A stretch of 64,000 nt of DNA from Koleobacter methoxysyntrophicus (lineage in GTDB: Bacteria > Bacillota > Thermosediminibacteria > Koleobacterales > Koleobacteraceae), in the NCBI RefSeq assembly GCF_017301615.1, contig NZ_CP059066.1, forward strand, positions 2,153,001-2,217,000, written 5' to 3'. The stretch's first letter is position 1. Each line of letters begins with the position of its first letter. This document shows positions 32,864 to 42,778 of this stretch, one piece after another. The notes under the pieces are model-generated. The model made no database searches. It had not been told where the DNA came from and worked only from the letters and a program-made list of their open reading frames with translations. The position numbers and the translations under genes are program-made.

Positions 32864-34921
32864 TTGCCTGTAACAAATGTGACAGTAAAAAAGAGATTGG
32901 TCTTACTGCTGTTAATTACATGTATAGCATATTCAGCATTAATCCTTCGATTGGCTTGGCTGCAGTTATTAAAAGGTGAAGAACTGCAAAAAAAAGCCCT
33001 CCATCAATGGACTAAGGAGATTCCTGTTGAACCTAAGAGGGGAACAATATATGATAGGAAAGGCCGGGAACTGGCCATCAGCGCTAGTGTAGATACGGTT
33101 ATTGCCTATCCGCCTGAGATTGAAAACCCTGAAGCAGCTGCCGAGGCTTTAAGTAAAATACTTGATATGGATGAAGAAACAATATTAGAACTGATTACTA
33201 AAGAAAGGGCTTCAGTGTATCTTAAAAGAAAAATCGACAGCGAAAAGAGTAAGGAGATAAGGAAGCTCGGAATAAAGGGGATCGGATTTACAGAAGAAAG
33301 TAAAAGATATTATCCTGATAGGAATTTGGCGGCACATGTTTTAGGTTTTGTGGGTATTGATAGTCAAGGCCTTGCAGGTATCGAATATTATTATGACAAA
33401 TATCTTAGGGGATATCCGGGGAGAATAGTTTCTGAAACCGATGCACTCAGCAGAGAGCTGCCTTTTGGTGCCCAGCATTTTGTTCCCCCGAAAGACGGAT
33501 TAAATTTAGTACTGACAATTGATAAAACAATTCAGCACTTTGCTGAGAGGGAACTGGAGAAGGCCATGAACAGGCACAGAGCAAAAAAGGGTACTGTTTT
33601 AGTAATGGACCCAAGAACCGGTGAAATACTTGCATTGGTAAATAAACCTGATTTCGACCCGAATAATTATAATGATTATCCTGAAGAATCATGGAAAAAT
33701 ATAGCTATATCTGATGTATATGAACCGGGATCGACCTTTAAGGTTATAACGGCTTCTGCAGCCCTCGAGGAAAAAGTTGTTACACCGAGCACCAGATATT
33801 ATGATAAAGGTTATACAATTGTAAGCGGGGTAAGAATAGGATGCTGGAGACACGGTGGTCACGGCAGCCAAACCTTTACACAGGTGGTCCAGAATTCGTG
33901 TAACCCCGGTTTTGTTGATGTGGCTATGAAACTGGGCAAAGAAAAGTTTGTAAACTATATTAATGCCTTTGGATTCGGTCAAACTAGCGGTATCGATTTC
34001 CCGGGAGAAGGAAAAGGTATTTTCAACCCGGAAAAAATTGGGCCCGTTGAACTGGCAACATTATCCTTTGGGCAGGGGATTTCCGTTACCCCGTTACAGC
34101 TTTTAACTGCAATGTCGGCTATTGCGAATGATGGGAAACTAATGCAGCCATACATTGCAAAGCAATTGGTGGATGATAATGGAAATATAATCCATGAATT
34201 TAAACCGCGGGTAGTTAGGTATGTTATTTCGGAAAGCACATCAAAAGAAATGATACAGATTTTGGAAAGTGTTGTTACTAATGGAACAGGAGGAAATGCA
34301 TACCTGGAGGGATACAGGGTCGCCGGTAAGACGGGTACCGCTGAGAAATATATAGATGGTAAATATGTTTCTTCTTTTATCGGTTTTGCTCCAGCTGATG
34401 ACCCACAGGTTGCAATTTTAGTTATCCTCGATGAACCCCAAGGGATTTATTATGGGGGGCAAACAGCTGCCCCTGTATTCAGACAGGTTATGCTGGACAC
34501 CCTCAGGTATTTGGGGGTTACACCGCAAAAACAGGAGGATGAGTCAGATAAAATAAAGGTTCCTAATGTAATAAACCTTTATATTCAGGAAGCCTGTTCA
34601 GTTTTAATAAAAAAGGGGTTAGAATATAATATAAAAGGAACGGGTCTTATTGTGGCAGAACAATTTCCGGCACCCGGTACAATTGTAGCCAGGGGCGAAA
34701 CAGTGGAATTATTATTAATTGAAGGCAAGACAGATAAAAGCCCTGCAGTGGTACCTGATTTAACAGGCAAGACTATTAGAGAAGCCGGTGAAATCCTCGA
34801 TATAGTTGGCTTAAAAATCCAGGCTGTAGGAAACGGTTTGGCGATTGACCAAGAACCGAAGCCGGGGACAAAAGCCGAACTCAATACAACGGTTAAAGTT
34901 TATTTCCAACAGAGAAATTAA
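32864..34921 (+). CDS. spoVD: Class B penicillin-binding protein with PASTA domains (SpoVD/FtsI type)
   Basis: A 685-residue peptidoglycan transpeptidase. A membrane anchor at residues 10-28 is followed by the dimerisation domain. The transpeptidase domain has the catalytic Ser290 in STFK, SCN at 345-347 and KTG at 489-491. Two PASTA repeats close the protein (VPNVINLYIQEACSVLIKKG and VPDLTGKTIREAGEIL). SpoVD makes spore cortex in Bacillus; it is the only class B PBP in this cluster, so it could also serve division. The start is a TTG with GGAGGG six bases upstream. Confidence 0.9.
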   Translation: MPVTNVTVKKRLVLLLLITCIAYSALILRLAWLQLLKGEELQKKALHQWTKEIPVEPKRGTIYDRKGRELAISASVDTVIAYPPEIENPEAAAEALSKILDMDEETILELITKERASVYLKRKIDSEKSKEIRKLGIKGIGFTEESKRYYPDRNLAAHVLGFVGIDSQGLAGIEYYYDKYLRGYPGRIVSETDALSRELPFGAQHFVPPKDGLNLVLTIDKTIQHFAERELEKAMNRHRAKKGTVLVMDPRTGEILALVNKPDFDPNNYNDYPEESWKNIAISDVYEPGSTFKVITASAALEEKVVTPSTRYYDKGYTIVSGVRIGCWRHGGHGSQTFTQVVQNSCNPGFVDVAMKLGKEKFVNYINAFGFGQTSGIDFPGEGKGIFNPEKIGPVELATLSFGQGISVTPLQLLTAMSAIANDGKLMQPYIAKQLVDDNGNIIHEFKPRVVRYVISESTSKEMIQILESVVTNGTGGNAYLEGYRVAGKTGTAEKYIDGKYVSSFIGFAPADDPQVAILVILDEPQGIYYGGQTAAPVFRQVMLDTLRYLGVTPQKQEDESDKIKVPNVINLYIQEACSVLIKKGLEYNIKGTGLIVAEQFPAPGTIVARGETVELLLIEGKTDKSPAVVPDLTGKTIREAGEILDIVGLKIQAVGNGLAIDQEPKPGTKAELNTTVKVYFQQRN

Positions 34922-35102
34922 TTTGTAATCATCCAAATCCGATAAATTCTATCTATATTATATATTTATATATTCGTGAAACGCTTCACGGCATACCTGT
35001 GAAGATGAACTGGTTATTATCTGTACTGTATATTCCTGAAGCCGGTAAGTATAACGAAAATATTTTAAGTTAATAATATTTCCAGAAAGGTGGATCTATT
35101 AA

Positions 35103-36563
35103 ATGAGCCAATTAAAAAAACTGATTGAGAAGCTGGATGACATAAAAGAATTAAAAGGAGAATCGGATAAAGAAATACAAGGAATTGCGTATGATTCAAG
35201 GAAGGTTGAAAAGGATTTTATTTTTGTAGCAATAAAAGGTTTTGTTCATGACGGCCATGACTTTATCGGAGATGCTGTAAAAAAAGGAGCAGCTTGTGTA
35301 GTTGTAGAGGAAGGAGTACCTTTACCCTTACATATTACTCAAATAAAAGTAAAGAATACAAGAAAAGCCCTGGCTTGCCTAACGAAGGCTTTTTATAATA
35401 ATCTCGACGAAAAAATGCATTTAATCGGAGTAACCGGAACTAACGGTAAAACAACTACCACACACTTAATTAAGAAAATTTTAGAGGAGTCAGGTAAAAA
35501 GGTTGGGCTTATCGGCACTATCAGCAATAAAATTGGAGATAGGGAAATTCAAGCAGAACGGACAACTCCAGAAGCCCCTGACCTTTTTAAACTTTTTAAG
35601 GAAATGTACGACAATGGTGTAGAATATGTAGTTATGGAGGTATCATCCCATTCCCTTGAACTGGAGAGGGTTTACGGATTAAAATTTAAAATAGGGGTCT
35701 TTACAAACCTAACCCAGGACCACCTGGATTTTCATGAGAATTTTGAAAATTATTATCAAGCTAAAAAAAAGCTGTTTAAAATCTCTTCATTAGGTGTAAT
35801 AAACTGTGACGATAAAGCCGGCCGCAGGCTGGTAGATGAGATAGATATACCCGTATTAACGTACGGGATAGGAGGAAAATGTGATATAAAAGCTGAAAAT
35901 ATTAATTTCTCGTCAAAGGGTGTTACCTTTGATATTGCTACGCCGTCGGTAGAATCATATAGAATTTCGTTGAACATACCCGGCACCTTTTCTGTATATA
36001 ATGCCCTTGCCTGTATTTCAACAGGGATCGCACTGGATATCGATTTGCAAAAAATAAAAAAAGCACTGGCACAAATTAGGGGTGTACCCGGAAGATTCGA
36101 AATCATAGATGAGGGGCAGGATTTTACCGTTATAGTTGATTATGCCCATACCCCTGATGGGCTGGAAAATATTTTAAAGGGAGTCAAGGAATTCGCATCA
36201 GGGAAAATAATTGTGGTATTCGGATGCGGCGGGAATAGAGATAAAAAGAAGAGACCTGTAATGGGCAGAATAGCGACGGAAATAGCCGATCTATCCGTTA
36301 TAACATCGGATAACCCGCGGTATGAGGAACCAGAAGCGATCATTTCGGAAATCGAGGAAGGAGCGAAACTGGGTAGAGGGGAATATATAAAAATCGCCGA
36401 TAGAAGGGCCGGAATAGAATATGCATTAAAACATGCCCGAAAGGACGATGTGGTTGTAATAGCGGGGAAGGGACACGAAACCTACCAAATTATCGGAGAT
36501 AAGTCAATACCCTTTGACGACAGAGAGGTTGCCAGAGAAATTCTCAGGGGGTTCAAGAAATGA
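35103..36563 (+). CDS. murE: UDP-MurNAc-tripeptide synthetase (meso-DAP type)
   Basis: A 486-residue Mur ligase that adds the third residue to UDP-MurNAc-L-Ala-D-Glu. The ATP loop GTNGKTTT is at 112-119, the carbamoylated Lys region and HSLELERV near 184, and the specificity motif DNPR is at 403-406. DNPR marks enzymes that add meso-diaminopimelate; Lys-adding enzymes have DNPA. AGAAAGGTGG precedes the ATG. It overlaps murF by four bases (ATGA), so the two are translationally coupled. Confidence 0.95.
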   Translation: MSQLKKLIEKLDDIKELKGESDKEIQGIAYDSRKVEKDFIFVAIKGFVHDGHDFIGDAVKKGAACVVVEEGVPLPLHITQIKVKNTRKALACLTKAFYNNLDEKMHLIGVTGTNGKTTTTHLIKKILEESGKKVGLIGTISNKIGDREIQAERTTPEAPDLFKLFKEMYDNGVEYVVMEVSSHSLELERVYGLKFKIGVFTNLTQDHLDFHENFENYYQAKKKLFKISSLGVINCDDKAGRRLVDEIDIPVLTYGIGGKCDIKAENINFSSKGVTFDIATPSVESYRISLNIPGTFSVYNALACISTGIALDIDLQKIKKALAQIRGVPGRFEIIDEGQDFTVIVDYAHTPDGLENILKGVKEFASGKIIVVFGCGGNRDKKKRPVMGRIATEIADLSVITSDNPRYEEPEAIISEIEEGAKLGRGEYIKIADRRAGIEYALKHARKDDVVVIAGKGHETYQIIGDKSIPFDDREVAREILRGFKK

Positions 36564-37960
36564 ATTTAACAGTGGATGAGGTTGTAAAAGCCTGCAGGGG
36601 TAAATTTATTAAGGGGAATCCTCAAGAATCTATTTTGGGGATTTCTATTGATAGCAGGAATATAATGCCCGGAGAGCTATTTATACCATTAAAAGGAGAG
36701 CGTTTTGATGGTCATGATTTTATCACGGAAGCCTGTAAAAGAGGAGCTGCAGGGTTCTTAACCAGCAACCTTGAATCTGTAAAGGGTTGTGAAGGCAGCA
36801 TAATTTTAGTTGAAGATACTTTATCTGCTTTACAGGATATTGCTCATTTTTACAGAAAAAAATTTCCTATACCCTTTATTGCTGTAACGGGAAGTACCGG
36901 AAAGACCACTACTAAGGATTTGATATCAAAGGTGCTTTCCCAGAGATTTAATGTTTTAAAGACTACTGGTAATCTAAATAATCAAATTGGCCTGCCTTTA
37001 ACACTATTGAAATTAAACAGTCAGCACCAAATTGGGGTTGTTGAAATGGGAATGAGCGGTTTTGGAGAAATCGCTCGTCTGACAAAAATAGTAAACCCTA
37101 GAATCGCAGTTCTTACAAATATCGGTTTGTCTCACATAGAAAAGTTGGGTTCCGTTGAAAATATCGCAAAAGCTAAAAGTGAAATCTTCGAAGGTTTGGA
37201 ACAAAACGGTAAAGCCTTTTTAAATGCTGATGATATACATTTACTGGAGATAAGGCGAAAATTTCCTCATATTGAGTTTAAAACATATGGAATCAAAAAC
37301 GGTGACATAAGGGCTGTTAATATAGTATCATCAGGTCAAAAGGGAATAACCTTTGACATAGTATCAGATGAAAGGACAGAATACGGATTTATATTGAAGA
37401 TTCCGGGGGTGCATAATGTCTATAATGCCCTTGCAGCTGTTTCTGTAGGATTTGAGTTCGGCTTAAACCCCGATGAGATCCAAGCAGCATTAAGGGATTT
37501 TAAGATGTCTAAGATGCGATTAGAAATAACTGAAGAGAAGGATAGCAATCTCATAATTATAAATGATGCCTATAATGCGAGTCCCGATTCTATGAAAGCA
37601 GCTCTTAATTTGTTACAAGAAATTTCTTCTCAAAGAGGAAGAAGGGCAGTTGCTGTTCTCGGAAACATGTTAGAGATGGGAACCTGGGGCCCACCTGCCC
37701 ACAGAGAAATCGGGAGATTTGTTGCGGAAAAAGGGATTGATTATTTAATTACTGTTGGAGATGTAGCAGAATACATAGCTGCTGGCGCAAAAGAGGGAGG
37801 AATGCCCGGCGATAGGGTATTTTCGTTCAAAACCAATATGGAAGCAATAAAAAAATTAGAGGAAATAAAAAAGGAATATGATATAATTTTAGTTAAAGGC
37901 TCACGGGGCATGAAAATGGAGGAAATAGTGCATTATTTATCGTGTGGGGGTAACTTTTGA
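36560..37960 (+). CDS. murF: UDP-MurNAc-pentapeptide synthetase
   Basis: A 466-residue Mur ligase that adds D-Ala-D-Ala to the UDP-MurNAc-tripeptide. The ATP loop GSTGKTTTKDLI is near residues 112-123, VVEMGMSGFGEIARL near 157-171 and INDAYNASPDSMKAAL near 333-348, all typical of MurF. The start overlaps the murE stop and AGGGGG lies upstream. mraY follows after one base. Confidence 0.95.
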   Translation: MNLTVDEVVKACRGKFIKGNPQESILGISIDSRNIMPGELFIPLKGERFDGHDFITEACKRGAAGFLTSNLESVKGCEGSIILVEDTLSALQDIAHFYRKKFPIPFIAVTGSTGKTTTKDLISKVLSQRFNVLKTTGNLNNQIGLPLTLLKLNSQHQIGVVEMGMSGFGEIARLTKIVNPRIAVLTNIGLSHIEKLGSVENIAKAKSEIFEGLEQNGKAFLNADDIHLLEIRRKFPHIEFKTYGIKNGDIRAVNIVSSGQKGITFDIVSDERTEYGFILKIPGVHNVYNALAAVSVGFEFGLNPDEIQAALRDFKMSKMRLEITEEKDSNLIIINDAYNASPDSMKAALNLLQEISSQRGRRAVAVLGNMLEMGTWGPPAHREIGRFVAEKGIDYLITVGDVAEYIAAGAKEGGMPGDRVFSFKTNMEAIKKLEEIKKEYDIILVKGSRGMKMEEIVHYLSCGGNF

Positions 37961-37961
37961 A

Positions 37962-38927
37962 ATGAAGGTAATTATTATATTCTTTCCCTTAGTTACGGCT
38001 TTTTTTATAACTTTGATTCTGGGACCCGTAACTATACCCTTTTTAAAAAGATTAAAATTTGGTCAGCATATAAGGGAACAGGGTCCAAAAAGACATCTGA
38101 CTAAAGCCGGGACACCTACTATGGGTGGTATAATAATAATATTGTCTTTGATACTAACCAGCTTTTTTTTTGGTAAATATAATAAGGATTTGATTTTAAT
38201 TTTAGGCATTACTTTAGGTTTCGGACTAATTGGTTTTATCGACGATTTTTTAAAAATAGCTTTAAAAAGAGCCTTAGGGCTTCGAGCTAACCAAAAGATT
38301 ATATGTCAACTAATTTTAGCTACCCTTCTTGTATATTACGGAACCTTATATTTAGAGAAGGACATATCTTTGAAAATACCCTTTTCAGGGTTTTTAGTAA
38401 ACCTGGGCGTTTATTTTATTCCTTTTTCAGTATTTGTAATAATTGGGACAGTTAACAGCGTAAATTTAACTGATGGTCTTGATGGGTTGCTTGCTGGCAT
38501 CACGGTAATTATATCGTCTGCATATACCTTTATAGGGGTAATTAACCAAAACTATAATTTGGTAATTTTTTCAAGCGCCCTAACAGGGGCCGCAGTGGGA
38601 TTCTTAGTCTTTAACAGGTATCCTGCACAGGTTTTCATGGGAGATACCGGTTCACTGGCTATTGGAGGGGCTTTAGCCTCTATGGCCGTATTGACAAAAA
38701 CACAGCTGTATTTGCCGGTTTTTGGATTTATCTTTGTGCTGGAAACCCTGTCAGTTATACTTCAGGTTATATCATACCGTTTCTTTGGAAAAAGGATATT
38801 CAAAATGAGTCCACTGCACCATCATTTTGAACTGATGGGATGGTCAGAACCCGCAGTAGTATTTTTGTTTTGGTGCATAACCCTTATTTCGGTTACTATA
38901 GGTTTAATATCATATTTTTATATTTAA
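37962..38927 (+). CDS. mraY: Phospho-MurNAc-pentapeptide translocase
   Basis: A 321-residue polytopic membrane enzyme that moves phospho-MurNAc-pentapeptide onto undecaprenyl phosphate to form lipid I. Catalytic and binding marks: GTPTMGGI near residue 49, FIDDFLK near 97-103, NSVNLTDGLDGLLAG near 172-186, FMGDTGSLAIGG near 226 and MSPLHHHFELMGWSE near 281. ATG 37962 follows the murF stop with one base between (TGAAATG), and GTGGGGGTAA lies in the murF end. Confidence 0.95.
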   Translation: MKVIIIFFPLVTAFFITLILGPVTIPFLKRLKFGQHIREQGPKRHLTKAGTPTMGGIIIILSLILTSFFFGKYNKDLILILGITLGFGLIGFIDDFLKIALKRALGLRANQKIICQLILATLLVYYGTLYLEKDISLKIPFSGFLVNLGVYFIPFSVFVIIGTVNSVNLTDGLDGLLAGITVIISSAYTFIGVINQNYNLVIFSSALTGAAVGFLVFNRYPAQVFMGDTGSLAIGGALASMAVLTKTQLYLPVFGFIFVLETLSVILQVISYRFFGKRIFKMSPLHHHFELMGWSEPAVVFLFWCITLISVTIGLISYFYI

Positions 38928-38953
38928 AAATGTAAACATTAGGAGTGAATTTG

Positions 38954-40369
38954 ATGGATGTTCAAAATAAAAGGGTTTTAATTCTCGGAATGGCCCGCAG
39001 TGGTGTTGCAGCTGCTATGTTTTTGCGCTATAACGGTGCACATGTCATTGTCAATGACAAAAAACCTTTATCAGAGGTTCAAGATACAGTTAATACCCTG
39101 GATAAAATTGGCATAAAAACTGTTGCCGGCGGGCATTATGAAGAATTAATAAATGGAGTAGACTTGATAATTCCAAGCCCGGGAGTGCCAATGGATATAC
39201 CTATGCTTATTAAAGCTAGAGAATCAGGTATACCCATAATAAGTGAAATTGAGCTGGGGTATCTTTTTGCAAAGTCCCCTATAATTGCTATCACAGGAAC
39301 TAACGGCAAAACAACTACTACTACCTTAATTGGCGAGATTTTAAAAAACGATAATAAAAATGCAGTAGTTGCCGGGAATATAGGGGTTCCTCTGATTCAG
39401 GTGGTAGACAGACTGGATGGTAACGGATATTTAGTCGTTGAGGTCAGCAGTTTTCAGCTGGAAGGAATACAAAAATTCAAACCCTATATAAGCCTTATTC
39501 TAAACATAACCAAAGACCATATTAACAGACATAAAACATTTGATAATTATATAAAAGCTAAGATGCGGATATTCGAAAACCAGGATAAAGGGGACTTTAC
39601 CGTATTAAATGCCGATGATGAAATAGTATCCGGTTTTTCTTCAATTACAAGGGGCAAAGTTATACCGTTCAGCAGGAAAAAGGAATTAGATTATGGTGTT
39701 TTTGTTAACAACCAGGTAATTGTTGTAAAGGATGAAGATAACATTCATCCGATATGTCATGTAAAAGAATTAGGGATTAAGGGAAGCCATAATCTCGAAA
39801 ACGCCCTTGCCGCTATATGTGTCTGCTGGATATGCAAGGTAAACTTTAATAGCATGGCAGAAACTCTAAGGGAGTTCCGAGGAGTGGAACATCGTTTGGA
39901 GTTAGTAGATGTAATTGGGGGTGTAAAGTTTATAAACGATTCTAAGGGAACAAACCCTGATGCTGCAATTAAGGCCATTGAAGCCGTTGAAGAACCTATT
40001 GTTTTAATTGCGGGGGGTATGGATAAAGGTAATGACTTTACGGAATTTGTAAAAGCCTTTGAAAATCGGGTAAAAGCCCTTATTGTTATGGGTGAAACTG
40101 CTGATAAAATAAAACGAACAGCCGAGATTAATGGTTTTGATAAAAATAAGATAAAAAAGGTAGATTCCATGAAAGATGCGGTTATAGAAGCTTTTAAATT
40201 TTCGAGTGAAGGTGATTGTGTTTTGCTCTCACCTGCATGTGCCAGCTGGGATATGTATAAAGACTTCGAGGAGAGGGGAAGGGATTTCAAAGAATGTGTT
40301 AGAAATTTAAGGGGACCTTATGAAACTCCGCCAAAAAAGGAGAAAAGAGGATTGCAAAAAATGTGTTAG
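38954..40369 (+). CDS. murD: UDP-MurNAc-L-Ala:D-Glu ligase
   Basis: A 471-residue Mur ligase that adds D-Glu to UDP-MurNAc-L-Ala. It shows the N-terminal Rossmann-like LILGMARSGVAAAMFL, the ATP loop ITGTNGKTTTTTLIG near 114-128, FINDSKGTNPDA near 322-333 and LLSPACASWDMYKDFEERG near 425-443. The usual end is FKECVRNLRG; here 20 further residues (a Lys-rich PKKEKRGLQKMC end) follow, produced by a local duplication. GGAG lies eight bases before ATG 38954. Confidence 0.93.
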   Translation: MDVQNKRVLILGMARSGVAAAMFLRYNGAHVIVNDKKPLSEVQDTVNTLDKIGIKTVAGGHYEELINGVDLIIPSPGVPMDIPMLIKARESGIPIISEIELGYLFAKSPIIAITGTNGKTTTTTLIGEILKNDNKNAVVAGNIGVPLIQVVDRLDGNGYLVVEVSSFQLEGIQKFKPYISLILNITKDHINRHKTFDNYIKAKMRIFENQDKGDFTVLNADDEIVSGFSSITRGKVIPFSRKKELDYGVFVNNQVIVVKDEDNIHPICHVKELGIKGSHNLENALAAICVCWICKVNFNSMAETLREFRGVEHRLELVDVIGGVKFINDSKGTNPDAAIKAIEAVEEPIVLIAGGMDKGNDFTEFVKAFENRVKALIVMGETADKIKRTAEINGFDKNKIKKVDSMKDAVIEAFKFSSEGDCVLLSPACASWDMYKDFEERGRDFKECVRNLRGPYETPPKKEKRGLQKMC

Positions 40370-40381
40370 AGATTTAAGGGG
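40293..40381 (+). repeat. Direct duplication at the murD/ftsW junction
   Basis: AATGTGTTAGAAATTTAAGG (continuing GG) at 40293-40314 recurs at 40360-40381 with one change (G for A), 67 bases apart. Copy 1 encodes the normal murD end in one frame; copy 2, in another frame, supplies the actual murD stop and the ribosome site of ftsW. Confidence 0.8.
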
Positions 40382-40389
40382 GGGTAGAT

Positions 40390-41487
40390 ATGCTTAATAG
40401 CAGAAAAAACCCTGATTTTGTGCTGATTTTAATGGTCCTCATTCTTTTGGGGATAGGAATTGTCATGGTATTTAGTTCCAGTGCCGTATGGGCTTTTTAT
40501 AGACATAAGGATAGTTTTTATTTTCTAAAGAGGCAGACCCTATGGGGTTTAATCGGTTTATCGGGTATGATTTTTTTTATGAATTATGATTACTGGCATC
40601 TTAAAAGATATTCGAAGATAATCATTCTCAGCGTTATTGTATTATTGATACTGGTGTTAATACCCGGGATAGGGGTCGAATTGAACTATGCCAGGAGATG
40701 GATAGGAGTAGGTTCCTTTACAGTCCAACCCTCTGAGATGGCCAAACTGGGTATGATAATATACGTAGCAAGCAGCATATCCAATAAGAGAGATAAAATT
40801 GAAAGCATATTTCAAGGGATATTACCCTTTTTAATTGTCCTTGGAATAGTAAGTGCTCTTATATTAAAACAACCGGATCTGAGTACTGCAGTAGTGATAT
40901 GTGGTACAGTTTTTATAATGATTTTTGCTGCCGGAGCCAGAATATTCCATCTGTTAGGCTTAATAATAACAGGTTTGCCCCTGATAATGTATCTTATTAT
41001 GAGTGAAGAATACAGATGGAAGAGGCTCATGTCTTTTTTAAATCCATGGTCTGATAGTTTGGATACCGGTTACCATATAATACAATCATTATATGCCCTG
41101 GGGTCGGGAGGGGTTTTAGGTTTAGGTTTAGGCAAAAGCCGTCAAAAATTTTTCTATCTACCCGAACCCCAAACTGACTTTATTTTTTCAATTTTAGGCG
41201 AGGAATTAGGGTTTATAGGTGGGGCTACCGTTATTATACTCTTTATGGTGCTTCTATGGAGAGGATTTAGAATAGCAATAAAAGCCCCCGATTATTTTGG
41301 AACCATGTTAGCAATTGGGATAACTGCCAGTATAGGTCTCCAGACCTTTATAAATCTTGCTGTTGTTACAGCTTCTATGCCTGTAACGGGAATACCCTTG
41401 CCTTTTATAAGCTTTGGAGGCTCCTCTTTAATACCTAGTATGATGGGAATTGGTGTTTTATTGAATATTTCTAGGTATATTACATAA
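40390..41487 (+). CDS. ftsW: Lipid II polymerase of the SEDS family (FtsW/SpoVE)
   Basis: A 365-residue membrane glycosyltransferase that polymerises lipid II together with a class B PBP (here SpoVD). Ten helices are predicted. Family marks are MVFSSSAVWAFYRHKDSFYF near residues 25-44, RRWIGVGSFTVQPSEMAKLG near 102-121, ALGSGGVLGLGLGKSRQKFF near 235-254 and PQTDFIFSILGEELGF near 258-273. In Bacillus the gene at this place is spoVE; sequence alone does not separate the two. AGGGGGGG lies five bases before the ATG. Confidence 0.92.
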   Translation: MLNSRKNPDFVLILMVLILLGIGIVMVFSSSAVWAFYRHKDSFYFLKRQTLWGLIGLSGMIFFMNYDYWHLKRYSKIIILSVIVLLILVLIPGIGVELNYARRWIGVGSFTVQPSEMAKLGMIIYVASSISNKRDKIESIFQGILPFLIVLGIVSALILKQPDLSTAVVICGTVFIMIFAAGARIFHLLGLIITGLPLIMYLIMSEEYRWKRLMSFLNPWSDSLDTGYHIIQSLYALGSGGVLGLGLGKSRQKFFYLPEPQTDFIFSILGEELGFIGGATVIILFMVLLWRGFRIAIKAPDYFGTMLAIGITASIGLQTFINLAVVTASMPVTGIPLPFISFGGSSLIPSMMGIGVLLNISRYIT

Positions 41488-41535
41488 TTAAGATAATAAA
41501 CAGTTTGTCGGCAAAAAAGCAGAGGAGGAAATGAT

Positions 41536-42654
41536 GTGAGGGTTGTTTTAACTGGAGGCGGGACAGGAGGACATATTTATCCGGGAATATCTATTGCGAG
41601 GTATATTATTCAGAAAAATCCCGGTACGGAGATTCTATTTATAGGTACAAAAAAGGGGCTTGAGATAGAGCTGGTACCTAAGGCAGGTTTTAAGCTGAAA
41701 ACCATCGTAGTTAGAGGGTTTCCGAGGGGAAAATTTTCTATGCAGTTAATTACTGCTTTTAAGGAGGTGATTACTGCCATTTGGCAGGCTCGAAGGATTT
41801 TGTTAGAATTTTCCCCTACAGTTGTAATCGGCACAGGGGGTTATGTGTGCGGCCCGGTAGTTCTATGTGCTTCATTAATGGGCATACCAACTATTATACA
41901 TGAGCAAAATGTAATCCCGGGGATAACGAACAGAATACTTTCCCGATTTGTAAAAAAAATTGCAGTAAGTTTTGATGAATCACTGAAGTATTTTCCTGAT
42001 AGGAGAAGAGTTATTGTTACCGGGAATCCCCTCAGGCCTGAGGTCTTTCAAACTTCCAGAGATGAAGGTTTTAAGGTTTTAGGCCTTGACCCTGAAAAAA
42101 AATTGATATTAGCTTTTGGGGGGAGTAGGGGTGCCAGGGTTATAAACCAGGCAATGATTGAAGTTATAAAGTTAAATATGCAAAACCCTAAAATACAAAT
42201 AATTTTAATAACCGGGAATGACCAGTATAAAAATGTTATTGAAGCCCTGACAGCCTCTGGAATAGATATAAAAAAATGTGGAAATATTATAATTAAATCT
42301 TATTTTTATAATATGCATTACGCCCTTGCTGCTGCTGACCTAATCATTTCAAGGGCAGGAGCTATGACTGTTTCAGAGATAACCGCACTGGGGAAACCCG
42401 CAGTATTAATTCCTTTAAAAATTGCAGCGAATAACCATCAGAAACATAATGCCCTTGCCCTGAAGAAATATGGAGCTGCTGAAATAATCTGCGAAGATGA
42501 CCTCAGTGGGTATATATTATATAATAAAATAACTTCTTTGTTGGGTGATGAAGAAAGATTAAAAAGAATGGCTGAAAACAGTAAAAAATTAGGGAAAAGA
42601 GATTCCCTAGAAAAGATATATGCAGTTATTAAATCTGTAACAAACTGTATTTAA
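41536..42654 (+). CDS. murG: UDP-GlcNAc:lipid I N-acetylglucosamine transferase
   Basis: A 372-residue peripheral membrane glycosyltransferase that converts lipid I to lipid II. The N-terminal GGGTGGHIYPG (residues 7-17) and HEQNVIPGITNRIL near 122-135 bind lipid I; FGGSRGARVINQAM near 194-207 and ISRAGAMTVSEITALGKPA near 272-290 bind UDP-GlcNAc. The GTG start follows GAGGAGG. The downstream gap before murC (124 bases) shows no terminator. Confidence 0.95.
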   Translation: MRVVLTGGGTGGHIYPGISIARYIIQKNPGTEILFIGTKKGLEIELVPKAGFKLKTIVVRGFPRGKFSMQLITAFKEVITAIWQARRILLEFSPTVVIGTGGYVCGPVVLCASLMGIPTIIHEQNVIPGITNRILSRFVKKIAVSFDESLKYFPDRRRVIVTGNPLRPEVFQTSRDEGFKVLGLDPEKKLILAFGGSRGARVINQAMIEVIKLNMQNPKIQIILITGNDQYKNVIEALTASGIDIKKCGNIIIKSYFYNMHYALAAADLIISRAGAMTVSEITALGKPAVLIPLKIAANNHQKHNALALKKYGAAEIICEDDLSGYILYNKITSLLGDEERLKRMAENSKKLGKRDSLEKIYAVIKSVTNCI

Positions 42655-42778
42655 AATCTTTTCTATTTTTAAAGGACAAGCACCGGGCGGTTGTAACAAT
42701 AAAATTGATAAATGCATATCATATAGAATATAGACCGTTTTTTTTAGGGGATCAATCTTTTGGAAGGAGAGAAGGAAG

